A stretch of DNA of 64,000 nt from Calliphora vicina (taxonomy: Eukaryota; Arthropoda; Insecta; Diptera; Calliphoridae), in the NCBI RefSeq assembly GCF_958450345.1, contig NC_088782.1, forward strand, positions 100,284,358-100,348,357, written 5' to 3'. The notes beneath the pieces are model-generated. The model had not been told where the DNA came from. It saw nothing but the letters and a program-made list of their open reading frames with translations, and made no database searches. Of the stretch, positions 1 to 12,912 are shown in pieces. Made by a program: the position numbers and the translations under genes. Within the stretch, counting starts at the first letter, position 1. Every line of letters starts with the position of its first letter.

Positions 1-1170
1 ATATGCGTAAATGTAAGTATGTATAAGTTACTAATAAATTCGTTTAATGTCCTCACGTCCTTTGAGTGTATTGCCCTTTATACATGAGTGCGTAAATATT
101 TTAAGGCTAAATTTGCTTAACAATTATCATTTGCTAACGAAATAAAATGGTCATTCTAACGTACATTTGCTTTATGATATAGTAGCATATTTATTTAACC
201 TAATACTCAACAGATTATATATGCACTCACAATATTAAATTATGTAATGATAAAAGTGAATACGTAATATCTGGATACTACACAAACTATTGCAGAAAAA
301 GTGCTGAATTGTAATATCATACATGAAATATTGATAATGTACATACAAATTTACGATACCTCTTAAACTAAGTTTATATAACAATTTAAATTCCTGTAAA
401 ATTTACTGTACTTTCTTCTCCAACAGTTTTTGTTTTGTAAAATTCTGTAATTAGATATACATAATAAACCAACCAATGCCTATTGAAGTTTTGTACAAGA
501 ATAAGATTTGCTAAGTAAAATTTAAAACTTTGTAATACACTTACATTTTGGCTAAAAGTTTTGTAAATTTGTTTATCTCATCTGCAAAAACTTCTTCACT
601 TAGGTATGCAAAATTCTAACAAAAAGGCAAAAAAAAAAACAAACACTTAAGCAATGACTTCTTCAAATGTTACAAATGTTAACGAAAAATAAAACTTTGT
701 TTATTAGCTGAATAAATCTAATTTTTTATTTGTTTTGCCATAAAATACGTTACTCTTACTGTGTTTTCTCTTTCTAATTCTATAGAAACATAAGTAATGC
801 GGTAATTAGTTAAAAGCAGATAAATTTAAACGTTATTTTATTTGGGAAATATTAAATTTGGACGCATATATCGACACTAGAATTGAAAGTTATGAAATTA
901 GTTAAACAATGATACCATTAGAAATTAAACATGAACATTTAATTTTGGGTTCATCTCTCCCCTCATATGTCCACTTAGAAGGATTTTTTTGGAAATTCAA
1001 ATGTTTGATGGGAGAAAAAGGTAAAAAATAAAAAAAGGAAATTTTGTAAATTTAAGTCTTCTAAACTAATGCAGATACCTCAAGTAAAATTATAAAATTC
1101 GGATGTTCCGAATCTTATATACCCACTAACAGAATAAAAGGCTCGTAGGGCTCAACGATTTCTTTCGACA
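1..1170. other. AT-rich spacer, no gene seen
   Basis: This stretch is strongly AT-rich with stop codons in all frames. I see no coding pattern, tRNA-like fold or clear repeat boundary. It ends where the LINE-like coding similarity begins near 1171. Confidence 0.5.
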
Positions 1171-2440
1171 TTTTAATTTGAAACTTTGTTTCCTAAACAA
1201 TAACGTCAATGTCATGTCGAAAATGGTTGAGCAAATAATCATGTTGGGAATGAAGACTTTAATTCCAACATCGATAAGTCCTAGACAAAAATCTTGGTTT
1301 AATCAGACGTGCAAAATAGAATACGTGCCAAAACGCAGAAACTGTTACGCTACGCAAAAAGGCAAGATCTTCGTGTGCCGAAGTACTAAGGCGCGAAAAA
1401 GCTCTATACATGCAACATCTTCGTACTAAATTTTATACTGTTCCCCGTGGTAGTAAAAGCCTTTGGTCATTCGTTAAAGCAGTAAAAGATAATGCTATTT
1501 CCTCAATTCCAACTCTTTTAAATGATGACCAAACATTCACTGACCCCATCAATAAAGCTAATCTTTTAGCTGAATTAGGCCCAAGTAATTCTCACTTGCC
1601 GGAAAGTGATCAACCACTGCCCGAACTCGAAAGTGTATTAGTGACTATGCCAAATACATGCTGTAAAAAGGTTTTCTTCGGAGCTGAATGTAAATAATTC
1701 TCCTGGGCCAGATGGCATACCAGCGCTTGTCTCGAAGTAGTGCTGTTCGAAGTTTAGCTAACCTTTTCAGCGGTGCATACCGTGCCGGCGTATTTCCTAT
1801 ATATTGGAAGGTTGCTAATGTCACTCCAATTCCTGAAAAGAAAGAGGCTAATAACCCTGAAAATTAGCGCCCAATAGCAATTTGTTCTGTACTTTACAAA
1901 GTTATGGAGAGTATGGTTAACCAACACTTTGTGAAATGTGTGGCTACCGTAGAGGACGCTCTTCGGGAGACTTACTAGCCTTCCTATCGGAAAAATGGTG
2001 TCGTTTCATTCACCGTTTTGGCGAAAGTAAAGTGGTGGCTCTAGATATTTCCAAGGCGTTCGATAGAGTATGACATGATGCACTTTTATGCACTTTAAAA
2101 CTTATTGCTTTTGGTCTCGTTCATAACTTCTCTCGATTTAAAACGAACTTTTACAGAGATCGAACTATACGAGTTGTTATAGATGAGATCTCATCAAACG
2201 AGTTCAAGATACATTCAGGGATACCACAAGGCTCTGTTCTTTCTCCTGCTCTATTCCTTATTTTCTAAACGACTTTCTACGTTACACTTCCAACCCTATC
2301 TATTCAATTACAGACCAGGCGATTGGGGCAATGTTGCAAAACATGATTAATTCCCTTAACCGGGACGTTCTCATAATCTCTGAATGGGGTCGTGCTTTCA
2401 ACGCTCGCAAGACTTAGTGTCTTCTTGAACCACTAACTAG
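1171..2440 (+). pseudogene. LINE reverse transcriptase remnant
   Basis: Decayed ORF2 of a non-LTR retrotransposon. Frame 1178-1429 shows the endonuclease-to-RT linker (KSWFNQTCK, then a Lys/Arg-rich stretch). Frame 1410-1697 continues with the linker motif PRGSKSLWSFVKAVK. Further on, across frameshifts and stops, come NNSPGPDGIPALV at about 1691, the RT core LDISKAFDRV at about 2040-2070, and SGIPQGSVLSPALFLIF at about 2216-2268. SLNRDVLIISEWG at about 2350 is the region after the YADD box. The YADD catalytic box itself is not visible and seems lost by local deletion or mutation. The order is right for a jockey/CR1-type LINE, but I cannot fix the clade. No poly-A tail or target duplication was found. 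It is inactive: several internal stops and at least three frame changes. Confidence 0.85.
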
Positions 2441-2785
2441 CCATTCTGGTTGTCGGCACTGCGTCTTACAAGTTAGTGAGAGAAGATGGTGATAAGAAGG
2501 AATTAAGGTAGAAGCAAAGTGGGAAAGAACAGAACAATTTTGTTCAGGGTTGTGTGTCATCCCATTACGACTTCTCGTTTATATAACAAGGGAATGGCCA
2601 TTGGTTGTCCTGTCTCCTGTTATTAACCTAGCCATACCATGACTTTTAGACCATTTGTAAGAAAATGCATTATGAACTCTTGATATCGCTCGAGCAGTCA
2701 TCAACACCAGTAAACAATTTTGTAAAATGTATCACACTTCTCCGATGGGAGACTGACAACTCCACACGGATAGTAGACTATTACA
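2441..2785. other. Unassigned spacer after LINE remnant
   Basis: No open frame of note and no recognised repeat. It may be the degraded 3' part of the LINE at 1171-2440. Confidence 0.3.
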
Positions 2786-2843
2786 AAGGTCAACAGCAAA
2801 AAAGGCTTGACTAACCACTATATAGATTTGATGCATCTATATG
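2786..2843 (+). repeat. Fragment of repeat family I (left end)
   Basis: GGTCAACAGCAAAAAAGG followed by GACTAACCACTATATAG matches the left ends of the copies at 36190 and 53361. The fragment stops at the TATTAGGG start of foldback C1, so C1 appears to have inserted into a family I copy. Confidence 0.6.
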
Positions 2844-5800
2844 TATTAGGGTGGGTCAATTTGTTCGGGCGTGAAAAATCGTGACAGGCATATAGCAAAA
2901 TCGGAATCTACACAAAATTCTAAGAAAGTTACTAAAAGAAAAAATGGGTCTAAAATCAAAAGCTAGCTCCCGCTGGGAGACTTCAAAAAACACGTTTAAG
3001 AAATTTCACTGTCCAACAAATTGAGGCTTTTATATTGGAACAAAATAGCGACCCTATAATTCTGAAATGGCATGTTGAGTAGATAATTTTTGTAGAACAA
3101 ACTTATACAACTTAATTGCTGTAAGTTAATGTCTGAGAGAATTCTTAATGCCAGAGTTATATTGTGGAATTTTATGGGGATCATTTTGGTGGAAGATCTT
3201 AACCATCTATCTCCACTCCGAGGATATTAAAAAAAAATACTTTAAAAAAGGACGTTTAAGGATTAAAATATTCTACGAAAATGTTTGCCGGAAAATTTTA
3301 GTTGGGGTCACCAAAGATATCAAAGTTGTAAGTAAAGCTCTTTACGCTTAATTAACAAATATACACGCCAACTTGGGTCTCACATTTTTCAAAAATCTCC
3401 AAAAATCTATTTATGATCCGAATGAGCTGATATTTAAAATATAATTAAGTGTAATGAGCATTATTTACAACTTTGGTATCTTTGGTGACTTCGACTCCAA
3501 TTTTCCGGCAAACATTTTAATCCTTAAATGTCCTTTTTTAAAGGACTTTTTTAATTTTCTCGAAAAAAGGGTCAAATTGACCCCTCAAGAGTGGAAATTT
3601 TAGAAATATTAAAATAAAAGTTTGACCCTAGTTACTTGTATGTGAGTTTTTGTCATCGTAGGATAACGTAACCTATTGACAGGTATGACCAAAAAAAATA
3701 ATTTTTTTAAAGGCATTTTCAAAATTTTAAAAATTCTGTTAAACAAATTTCAGAAGTTTTTGATCATCACATAGAGATTTATTAAGAAAATAATAGGGAA
3801 TAAAAATATGAAAAAAAGATGTCAATACCTCCTACAGTTTTTCCGTACCTGCGACTTAAATTTTGTGCTTTTCGGGAAAAACTATTTTGTTGGCCATATT
3901 TTGGCGAATGATACCAATTTAAATCACAGATAGGGAAAAACTATATGAGGTATTGACATCTTGTTTTCATATTTTTATTCCCTATTATATTTTCAATAAA
4001 TCCCTGAGTGATAAGAAAGTTTTTATTTCAATATTTCTCAAAAATGTAAATTTTGTAAATGTATTTCTTGTTCTAGTGACCTGAGGCACGTTAATCGCCT
4101 GGCGATGTTTTAATAACTTTAACATTTATTAACCAATTTTTGTGTTTTTTATCTTATTAGAAAGAAAATTACGTACACTTTTCGATTCTTTTAAGTTAAT
4201 TTCCAAAAGCAATTATTTAATGGCAAAATTTTTACAAGAACTGAAAAAATTTCCTTTTTTCCCCTTGCAATTGCACTCCATAAAAAAATTATGATTTTAA
4301 AAGTTTGGGGTAATTTTAACCCCAAGTGTCATTATGGGTTAATTTCTAAACTTGTGCTGTTATTATAAACCCTAGAGTTTATGTTATATTTTTCTTAAGT
4401 TTCATCAAAATCGGCATAAAAATAAATAACATTTCTATATCTTTGAATTAGAAATACCAAATATTGAAAAATTTGACCTTTGACCTTCAAGATTTAAGGT
4501 TTAGCGTTCTCCAATTTCAGTAAAACTTTCAGAGTATATTTAGAATTATCTGGATTTACTTAAAATTCATAACAGGCTTATTCGCCAAAAAATTACCAAG
4601 TAATTGGTTTTTCTCGAAAATTTCCAAATTTAAATCGCAGGTACGGAAACACTATAAGAGATATTTTCATAATTTTTTTACATTTTTATTCCCTATTATA
4701 TTCTCAATAAATACCCATGAAATAATCAAAAAATTCAGAAATTCGTTTAACAAAATTTTTAAAAATTTGAAAATGGAGTTTTGAAACTGTCGTTAAAAAA
4801 TTTTATTTTTTTGGTCATAACTGCGAATAGGTTAACGATATCCTACGAAGCAGTGTTGCCAGGAGCTGGCGAAAAAAGAAGCTATATTGGCTTCAAAAAA
4901 AGGCCAGAAAAAGCTAAACCGCTTTAGAAAAAAAGCCAAAAAAAAACTAAAATATTATAAATTAAGAATTTTGGTTTATATTTATTTTTAAATAAAAAAT
5001 TAGAAAATATGTTCATAAAATTCATCTGCTTTACTTAAAGGAAGTACTAAAAAGTTAAATACTAGATTATCCATGTCAGAAAATGGACATTGTTGGTTCT
5101 ATATTTGTCCATTTGTAGTTTAATATATTCTGCCCCTGAGCCTTAAGCTTCGTAATTTTATTAGCACTTTAATTTTTCACTATCAATATGACATAATATA
5201 TTTTTTTTGGTTTTACTACTTTATTATCAACGGGAAAAAAATTGATTTTGCGTAGAGTTTTCATATGGTAATCTTTGTCGCAATTGCTCAATTAGTTTAA
5301 TTTGTCGTATTATTTTTGTCATAATCTTCACTAATTAAAACGTTCTTTATTTTATCTCTCATTCATCAAACTAGTATGAAAAATGTGTCAAAAACATTAA
5401 ACAATTTTCAATTGGCGACGATAATGGATCAAATTCCTTGAATTTTAAATCAGAAAACAGCAAATGATTTATTTATTTTTTGTACTTTGTGCAATACTGG
5501 TTTTAAAAAAAGATGGTACGCCAAATTGTAATCAGTGTATTAATTACTTAAAAGTTTGGCTTTTTAGAATTGCTGGTTTGACGAAATTAAAACAAAATGG
5601 TTTTTAACTCGAAGCATAGATCCACAAGACGTTTAACGGCTATTGATCGCCATCGAGTATCACAAGCCTTCAAGAGTTTGTGGGGCTCTTGTCCATTATA
5701 TATTGATGAATATAATGTGTAATAACAATTTTGTCTTGAAAGAGAATTTGCTAGACATTTAAGCTTTCAGATATAAAATACTCTATTTCATTTTGAGCCA

Positions 5801-6502
5801 CTTGATATTGGCAATTGTTATTTGTTCTTTTAATACTGCACAATTCCGGAGTATGTTGAAAAGCTAAATGAAAATCAGTAATGAATTTAAATGAAAATGG
5901 TTCACAAATATAAATTTAGCCTTTTTATTTACTCTTTAGTCTCGAAATTTTTAGCCTTTTTTAATTTCAAAAAAGGCTATTTTGAAATTAAGAAAAGGCT
6001 AAATTTAGCCTCAAAAAGGCTAAACTGGCAACACTGCTACGAAGACAAAAACTCATATACAAGTAAATATGGATATATTTTAAGTAAAAATGAGCTTTTA
6101 TTTTAATATTTATCAAAATATAGTAATTTTGTTCCTACATTTCTTGTTCTATTTGCCTGAGACACGTTAATGGCCTGGCGAATTTTTAATAACTTTAATA
6201 TTTTTTGACCAATTTTTGTTTTTTATGTCTCATTAGAACGACAATTACGTACACATTTCAATTTTTTTTACAATAAAATTGCAAAAGTATTTTTTTAATG
6301 GTAAAATTTTTACAAAAACTGAAAAAAATGCATTTTTTCCCCTTGTCAATGCATCTCAAAACTTCAGAGGGCTTGCGGCACGTCTTAACCCCAACCGATT
6401 TAACTAAAATTTTTTCAGGATGATTTTTTTACTAATATTCACCAAAGTGCGGGGTGAGAATGGCTAAAATCCAACTTTCGTTTATTAAGGGCCACCCTAA
6501 TA
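2844..6502. mobile_element. Foldback-type repeat C1, host of a nested hAT
   Basis: A large repeat bounded by inverted TATTAGGGTGG (2844-2854) and CCACCCTAATA (6492-6502). Inside, a left arm at about 3630-3900 is the inverted copy of about 4590-4850; both carry the conserved GATCATCACAT, ATAGGGAATAAAAATATGA and CCGTACCTGCGA blocks. A second inner palindrome pairs about 3237-3330 with about 3465-3545. The right half carries CTTGTTCTAGTGGCCTGAGA-like and TCATTAGAACGACAATTACG blocks shared with C2 (11120-12912) and C3 (61500-63171). There is no transposase frame. A hAT element is inserted at 4851. Superfamily unknown. Confidence 0.65.
4851..6036. mobile_element. Non-autonomous hAT element, 8-bp target duplication
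   Basis: Terminal inverted repeat CAGTGTTGCCAG at 4851 and CTGGCAACACTG ending at 6036. It is flanked by a perfect 8-bp direct duplication CTACGAAG (4843-4850 and 6037-6044). Both features are diagnostic of hAT transposition. Removing the element rejoins the family C consensus CCTACGAAGACAAAAACTC, which other copies show uninterrupted (12013-12030, 62820-62835). The 1186-bp interior has no full transposase frame. Ends are rich in AAAAAGGCTA-type subterminal repeats on both sides. Confidence 0.9.
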
Positions 6503-7430
6503 TACATATATCGATAATGCAATAAATCAATATATAGCCTATATTTTTGGTACAACACTACAATTTCATATTATACCAGTAAGTACTATATTCATATTAC
6601 ATGCAAATATGGAATTTCAATTACTTTCATTATTTTCACATAGAGATCCCAGATGCTTTCACATATGTACTTATTTTTGGCTTTTTCTTATGCACCACAA
6701 ATTCTTTATTGAAAAAAAATATTTCCTTTTATTCTGGGTCATCATATGTATAAATAGAAATAAAATCAAAATACGAGAACAGTAGTTGAAAATATGTATG
6801 TATAATAAATACACTTTTTCATTTAAACAACTTTATTGGCAATTTGAAAATATTGGCACAAAAAATTTTATTCGTTTCAGTTTTTCCGTTTATTGCAGTT
6901 TTAATAATTTATATCCGTACGTCTGTCTGTCTGTCTGTGAGTTGGTTGGTTCACTCATTCGTTTAAACACATGTGCACTTAGCACTACATCAATCTTGTA
7001 AAATGAAAATAAAAAAATTTCAAATATAAATAAAAATGAAATTTCATTTATACATAAATATGTAAGTATGTAGTATATGTATTTAAATATGTACATTTAT
7101 TTGCATTTATGTGAGAGTAAACTTCAATTTGCATCTGAGTGCATAAAGTTGTTTCAAATGAAAGTAAAAAAACTTTTGTTTATTTATTTAAATAGTAATT
7201 GGAAATTTATCTTGTTTTTATGTGAAAAATATACTATAGAATAATATTTACATTTTAAGCATTTATTTTAAGAATTTAAATTGTGGTGAATGTTTCTGTT
7301 TAATTATGTTTTCTTAAAATCTGGACAATCAAACAAATCGAATATTTTGTTTGCTATTATTCCTACACGTATAAGAATTACCTGGAAAAAAAATATTTTT
7401 TTTCTCCGAAAAGTGTTTTTCTTAACTAGT
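6503..7430. other. AT-rich spacer with short (GTCT)n
   Basis: No gene recognised. A short GTCTGTCTGTCTGTCTG microsatellite lies at about 6921-6938. Two overlapping short frames on opposite strands here look like chance. Confidence 0.5.
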
Positions 7431-7548
7431 TGTGTTTGTTGGTCGGTCGCTACATTTTGTTCCTCTGAGATGTACCAAAAACCGGCTCCGCTTAGTAAAA
7501 ATTTCATGCATTGCGGGTTTTGATAAATCGGAGTGTCTCGTCTCTGTG
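7431..7548. repeat. Degenerate fragment of family D core repeat
   Basis: The pattern TTCCTCTGAGATGTACCAAAAACCGGCTCCGCT resembles, in pieces, the core unit of family D (CTCCTCTGGGGTGTA, AAAAACTGGCTTC at 13370 and 42110). Too short and diverged for more. Confidence 0.4.
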
Positions 7549-8036
7549 CACAGAAAAATCTATTTCTTAAACCGTTTCAATTCAAACATTTATCCCATAT
7601 TGAACTGAGTTCAATTATTTCATAATTAAATCAAGTATTCATTTGCTCAAAAACTAAATTTCTTGATATTTTCTATTGAATTTTGAGTTTTGAATTTGAT
7701 TATTTTGACAATTGAGTATACAATTTTCTTTATTGGTTGAATTTCAAATACAAAAATTATTGAGTAGATAATTTTCGTAATTGAAAACACATTTTTGTTA
7801 TTTTTTGTGTTTCAATTACGAAAATTATCTATTCAATAATTTTTGTATTTGAAATTCAACCAATAACGAAAACTGTATATTCAATTGTCAAAATAATCAA
7901 ATTCAAAACTCAAAATTCAATAGAATCTAACAAGAAATTTTGTTTTTGAGTAAATGAATACTTGATTTAATTATGAAATAATTGAAACCGGTTCAATATG
8001 GGATAAATGTTTGAAATGAAATATAATTTTGTCTGT
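7549..8036. mobile_element. Palindromic MITE (full-length foldback)
   Basis: The whole element is one imperfect palindrome centred near 7797. The left arm starts CACAGAAAAAT and carries AACATTTATCCCATATTGAA, ATTTCATAATTAAATCAAG and AAATACAAAAATTATTGA. The right arm carries all of these in reverse complement, ending ATTTTGTCTGTG. Arms are about 240 bp with almost no loop. No coding capacity. Its termini CACAGA recall CAC-ended transposons but no target duplication could be settled. Confidence 0.8.
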
Positions 8037-8179
8037 GTGTATAATTCTCTATAAATTCCATTTTAATCCTTTGGGATTTATTTACTTTTTTAAGTATGGG
8101 AATTCATTAATATTTCTTGGAATTTATTTCATTGGAAGTAAATGAAGTGGGAATTATTTCACGGAACCATTAAAAGTGA

Positions 8180-8330
8180 ACTACATAGCGTATGATTAAT
8201 ATTAATTGCGAGTTATTTTACAAAAAAGCGAATAAATGAAGAAATAAAAGAGGTATAAATACATTTTAAGAGGATTTAAAATCCTGACAACATATACGTA
8301 TACGAAATTAAGGAAACTATAGGATTTGTT
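8180..8330 (+). repeat. Direct repeat, copy 1 (paired with 10372-10520)
   Basis: The block from AGCGTATGATTAATATTAATT through GCGAATAAAT and ..GGATTTAAAATCCTGA.. recurs at 10372-10520 with scattered changes. The two copies flank element A1. Either the region was duplicated around A1 or this is a dispersed repeat; a short piece also recurs at about 37922. Confidence 0.6.
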
Positions 8331-8518
8331 GGAGCAAAGTATCGAAACATTTTAATATTGAAAAAAAAAATTTTTTTTGCCCAGAAATTAATTCTCACCA
8401 AATACAGTTTTTTTTAATTTGTAGTGTTAATTGTTAGAAGAAACAACTTCAGTTGCATTTTCAATATTTAAAAATTTTCAAAAATTATCCAGTTGGCTTA
8501 AAACCAAACATATCGTAA

Positions 8519-10355
8519 ACAAGTAAGAGTACTATATTCGGCCGTGCTTATCTTAAATACCCTCCACCTAAATATAATGGTATAACAGCTGAAATAATAT
8601 AACAATTGTGAAAAATACTAGTTTACGCAGAAGATATTTTATTTCAAATGTATAAAAAATTGTATCTAATTCAGCAATTTATAATTGAAATTCTATTAGA
8701 ACGTATGAAATTTAACAACTTACATACTTAATAATTAGTTAATACGTTTGGATCAACATTTTTCCCTGTTAACCTCAAGTGAAGAAACAGAGTATAAAAA
8801 AAGGGTATACAAATATATTTAGTTAGACAAATTTCAAAATATTTGGTTGTGGGAATTATGTATGAGCTATTACCTATTATGATTCGATTGTCATAAAATA
8901 TATATGAGAGCTGTGGCCAATTATGGACCAATATTCACAAAATTCAGCATTATGATTTTTGAATCCAAATTACTGATCTGTGTACTAATCTGGTTTAATA
9001 TATGGATGCTATGACCTATTATGGTCCTAAGTGGACCTTATATGGGAGCTATGCGAAATTATGGACCAATATTTAAAAAATCTTGTAGTACGATTCTTGG
9101 ATACAAATTACTGATCTTTGTAAAATTTTGGTTCAGTATAGATTTTTTGTATATTTGTGTGGGCTAATGTGTTTTCATGAAGTGGTTCTTATATGGAGGC
9201 TATGACCAATTAGGGGCCTCTCACCAAAATCGATTTGGTACATCGATTTCTGTATATATTGAATAAATTTGTTTCGAATTTCAACCTGATAACTATATTT
9301 GTAAGAAATTTATGAGGATTTTAGTGGTTTTCGGGAGTGGACCTTATATGGGAGCTATGGTTAAATATGGACCGATATTCACAAAATCCAGAAGTATGAC
9401 TACTGGATACAAATTACTGATCTGTGCGTAATTTCATTTTTATATCGATATGTTTTAAATATTTTTTAAGGTGAATATCTTTTTCGGAAATGGGCCTTAT
9501 AGGGGAGCTATGACCAATTATCGGCCAATCTGCATAAAATTTGGTACAATGATTAGCATGATAACGGAATTCATAAGAGATTTATGAGTACTTAACTGAT
9601 TTTTGGATGTGGACCTTATATGGGAGCTATGGTCATATATGGACCGATATTCACAAAATCCGGGACTATGATTTCTAATTATAAATTACGGATCTGTGTG
9701 AAATTTTGTTTTGATATTGTTATTTTTTAGATATTTATGTAGCTTATTGTGTTTTTCGGAAGTGGTCTTTATATGGGAGCTATAACCAATTATCAGCCGA
9801 TCTTCATAGAATTAGGTACAGCGATTTTGGTATATATGGGGATTATTTATGTCGACTTTCAACTTGATAGCGACATTTATAAGACATATATGCTTCTATT
9901 TATAGACAATAGAACAATATTTCGGAAAGAAGTTTGTATGGGGGCTAGGAGAAATTATGGACCGATTCTTATAATTTTCACCAGAGTTACTTCTTTTATC
10001 ATAAAAGTAACGATTGCAAAATTTTATGATATTAGCTGCAATATATTTTCAAAAAATGTCCAAAAATATGTGAAAATTATCAATTTTTTTTTGAGGTTGT
10101 CCCACATTTTCATTCATAACTTTGGTTCCACTATACCGATTTCGCTGATTTTCAATACCAAACTGCTTAGGATAATAATAAACATTTTTCTTGCAACTCT
10201 ACTAAGTTTGTTTGCGTATTTTGGACTTGAGCGTGTTTTACACAGACGGACAGACAGACGGACATGGCTCAATCGACTTAGAATTTCATAAGGATCAATT
10301 AGAATTTCATAAGGAGCAATTTACACACCACTTATGGTGGTGGAAAGTATAAAAA
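8519..10355 (+). mobile_element. Family A element A1 (HINE/DINE-1-like)
   Basis: Starts ACAAGTAAGAGTACTA, then a decayed hairpin (TTCGGCCGTGC...) and TACCCTCCACC. It ends with a variant of the family 3' hairpin (CACCACTTATGGTGGTGG...) and TATAAAA. Between are about seven tandem-like modules built on CTTATATGGGAGCTATG, AATTATGGACC and ATATTCACAAAAT, then an ACGGACAGACAGACGGACA microsatellite at 10242-10262. The 180-codon open frame at 9749-10291 is read through these repeat modules, not a gene. The layout matches Helentron-derived non-autonomous elements. No autonomous protein is encoded. Confidence 0.7.
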
Positions 10356-11119
10356 TATAATGTTGCATCACGTAGCGTATGATTAATATTAATTGTGAGT
10401 TATTTTACCGAAAAGCGAATAAATCAGAAACAAAAAGAGTTATTTACAATTTTTAAAAGGATTTATAATCATGAAGACATCTATATTGTGAAATTAAGAA
10501 AATTATTTGGTCGAATGTTCAAAATAATCGACAGAGTATACAATTGTTGTACTTACTTAATATTATTTTCGATATTAACTTTTTTGATTTAAAAATTTTA
10601 CATCAATAGAAATATGCTCTTTAAATCCTTAAGGCTAAGTCTTATCTATAGATATTTAACATTAAAATAATTACCGTAAATTCATACATGGCAAAACACA
10701 TTGAATATCAACTCCAATTTCTTCATACAAATTTTATAGTGTTATTAACTTAATCCTATAACATGCAATTACAAGTAATAGTATTATGATTAATAGTTAT
10801 TTGTTTAATTAATTACAACCTGTAATGATGTTACAAATATCTAAGTAGTTTTATTCTATAGAAATATACAAACATATGTAACAAAATATTTCCAAATACA
10901 TTAAAGATGTTAATGTAACTATGTAAGTATAATGAGAAATAGATATTTATTAATACATCGATATTAGGTTGGCCCTAATATATTATAATCTAGAAACCAA
11001 ATACTTTAAAATTGATCAAAATCATATAACGTGTAGAGTAGGTGTCCCTTAGAATTAAAATTCTTGAAATGTTGACGCGGTAGCCCCTGAAAACTTTCGT
11101 AAAGACCTAAAATACCACC
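10356..11119. other. AT-rich spacer with direct repeat copy 2
   Basis: 10372-10520 is the second copy of the 8180-8330 repeat. The remainder is AT-rich with no gene. A small palindrome TATTAGGTTGGCCCTAATA at about 10964-10982 resembles the joined ends of family C. Confidence 0.5.
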
Positions 11120-12912
11120 AAAAAATTTTTTAGCTTGTTCTAAGAAGGGCATTTACAAGGGGAAAAAATGCATTTTTTTCAGTTTTTTTTTTAAATTTTT
11201 AAGTAATTACGTTTGCAATTTAATTTAAAATAATCGAAATGTGTATGTAATTGGTTAAAAAATGTTAAAGTTATTAAAAAATCGCCAGTCTCAGGCCACT
11301 AGAACAAGAAATTGAGGAACAATATTAACATATCGTTAGCTTAGTACTCAAACGTGCCAAGTCCCATAGTACAAAAATGGAAATTAACCATTAAGACCAC
11401 TTGGGGTCCAAATTAACCTGAACTTTTAAAATCACGAAAAACACAGTCATTTTAACCCAGAGTGCTCTTAAGGGTTAATATCCATTTTTATACTGTTATT
11501 ATTAATACTAGACATCATGCTATAGTTTTCTTAAGTTTCATCAAAATCGGCCCAAAAATATATAACATTTCGCTATCTTTCCATTAGAAATTCCAAATAT
11601 TGAAAAATTTGACCTTTGAACTTAACGATTTAAGGGTTAACGTTTTCCAATTTTAGGAAAACTTTCAAACTATATTTAAAATTGACTGTACTATAATATT
11701 CTGAACAGATTTTATTTTAAATTAACCAAAGTAAGGAAATTGGGCTCATTCGCCAAAATATGGCCAAAAAATTAGTTTTTCTCGAAAATCGCAAAATTTA
11801 TATCGCAGGTACGGAAAAACTTTAGGAGGTATTGACATATTTTTTTCACATTTTTATTCCCTTTTATGTTGTAAATAATTTCCCATGTAATGATCAAAAA
11901 ATTCTGAAATTTGTTTAACAAAATTTTTAATAATTTGAAATTGGAGTTTCAATACTGCCGTTAAAAAATATTTGTTTTTGGTCATTCCTGCGAATAGGTT
12001 AACTGTATCTTATGAAGATAAAAACTCATATACAAGTAAATATGGATATAGTTTAAGGAAGAGTAAGCTTTTGTTTTAATATTTCTCAAAATATTGTTAG
12101 GTTTTAACCTTTTCTAACGTTAGTTTATTTCCTTTAAATAAACCGGATACTTTTGATTGCAAATAAAAGCCGTTTAGTAGTTTGAAAACGGTAACAACTC
12201 TTTATTTATTCAAATGTACAACAACAGAATTAAATAGTCACTCAATGTTTTTTATACACGCTTGTAAATTCGCAGAAATACAGACACAATTTATAATGTA
12301 CACGAATTTACTTGAAAAACACAACACACTTTAAGGCACTCAGTTGATGTTTATTCGAAAAGCGTCTCTGATAAACTCACTCACGACTGCAACCTCTGCC
12401 ACTATTTATAACACTGCCATCTGCACTCTAGAATGTTCTTTAACTGAATATTCGAATTAGAATACAGCGTTGCCAACTTACGATCAATGGTCAACTGAAA
12501 GCTTTTATTTAATAATGCCCACAGATATGTTACAGTTTGCTATTAAAGCACTGTTATTTGAAAGCATTATGCTACTTTTAAATCAGCCCTTAAAATCGTT
12601 ATATTTGAATTCATGTACAATTTCGTAACAATATGTTAATTTTGTTCCTACATTTCTTGTTCTAGTGGCCTGAGACACGTTAATGGCCTGGCGATTTTTT
12701 AATAACTTTAAAATTTTTTAACGAATTTTTGTCTTTTATATCTCATTAGAATGACAATTACGTACACATTTCGATTCTTTTAAACTAAATTGCAAAAGTA
12801 ATTACTTAATAGCAAAATTTAAAAAAAAAAACTGAAAAAATGCATTTTTTCCCCTTGTAAATGCACCTCAAAACTAAATCGAAAGTCGCGTTGCGCTTCT
12901 TAGAACAAGCTA
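11120..12912. mobile_element. Foldback-type repeat C2, host of a solo LTR
   Basis: Left arm begins TTTTTTAGCTTGTTCTAAGA and right arm ends with the inverse CTTAGAACAAGCTAAAAAA near 12912. Arms also share inverted TTACAAGGGGAAAAAATGCA and the GGCCACTAGAACAAGAA block. Internal blocks match C1 and C3. The right arm is split by a solo LTR at 12095-12630, and family D copy D1 begins at the outer right edge. No coding frame. Confidence 0.65.
12095..12630 (-). mobile_element. Solo LTR with ATAT target duplication
   Basis: Begins TGTTAGG and ends GTAACA on the plus strand. It is flanked by perfect ATAT at 12091-12094 and 12631-12634. Removing it restores family C sequence (CTCAAAATATGTTAATTTTG). On the minus strand it shows TATAAATAGTGGCA as a TATA box, and further on AATAAATAAAGAG as a polyadenylation region, so the LTR is probably oriented minus. 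A 4-bp duplication fits Gypsy-type elements, and the lone LTR implies LTR-LTR recombination. No internal retroviral genes are present. Confidence 0.85.

Noticed and set aside
9749..10291. 180-codon open frame, the second longest in the window
   Set aside because: It is read through tandem GGGAGCTATG-type modules and the microsatellite of element A1. Related frames recur in A2, A3 and B copies on either strand, so it is a repeat artefact.
10964..10982. Short palindrome TATTAGGTTGGCCCTAATA as a regulatory site
   Set aside because: It resembles the two outer ends of family C joined; a scar or chance is more likely, and no function can be supported.
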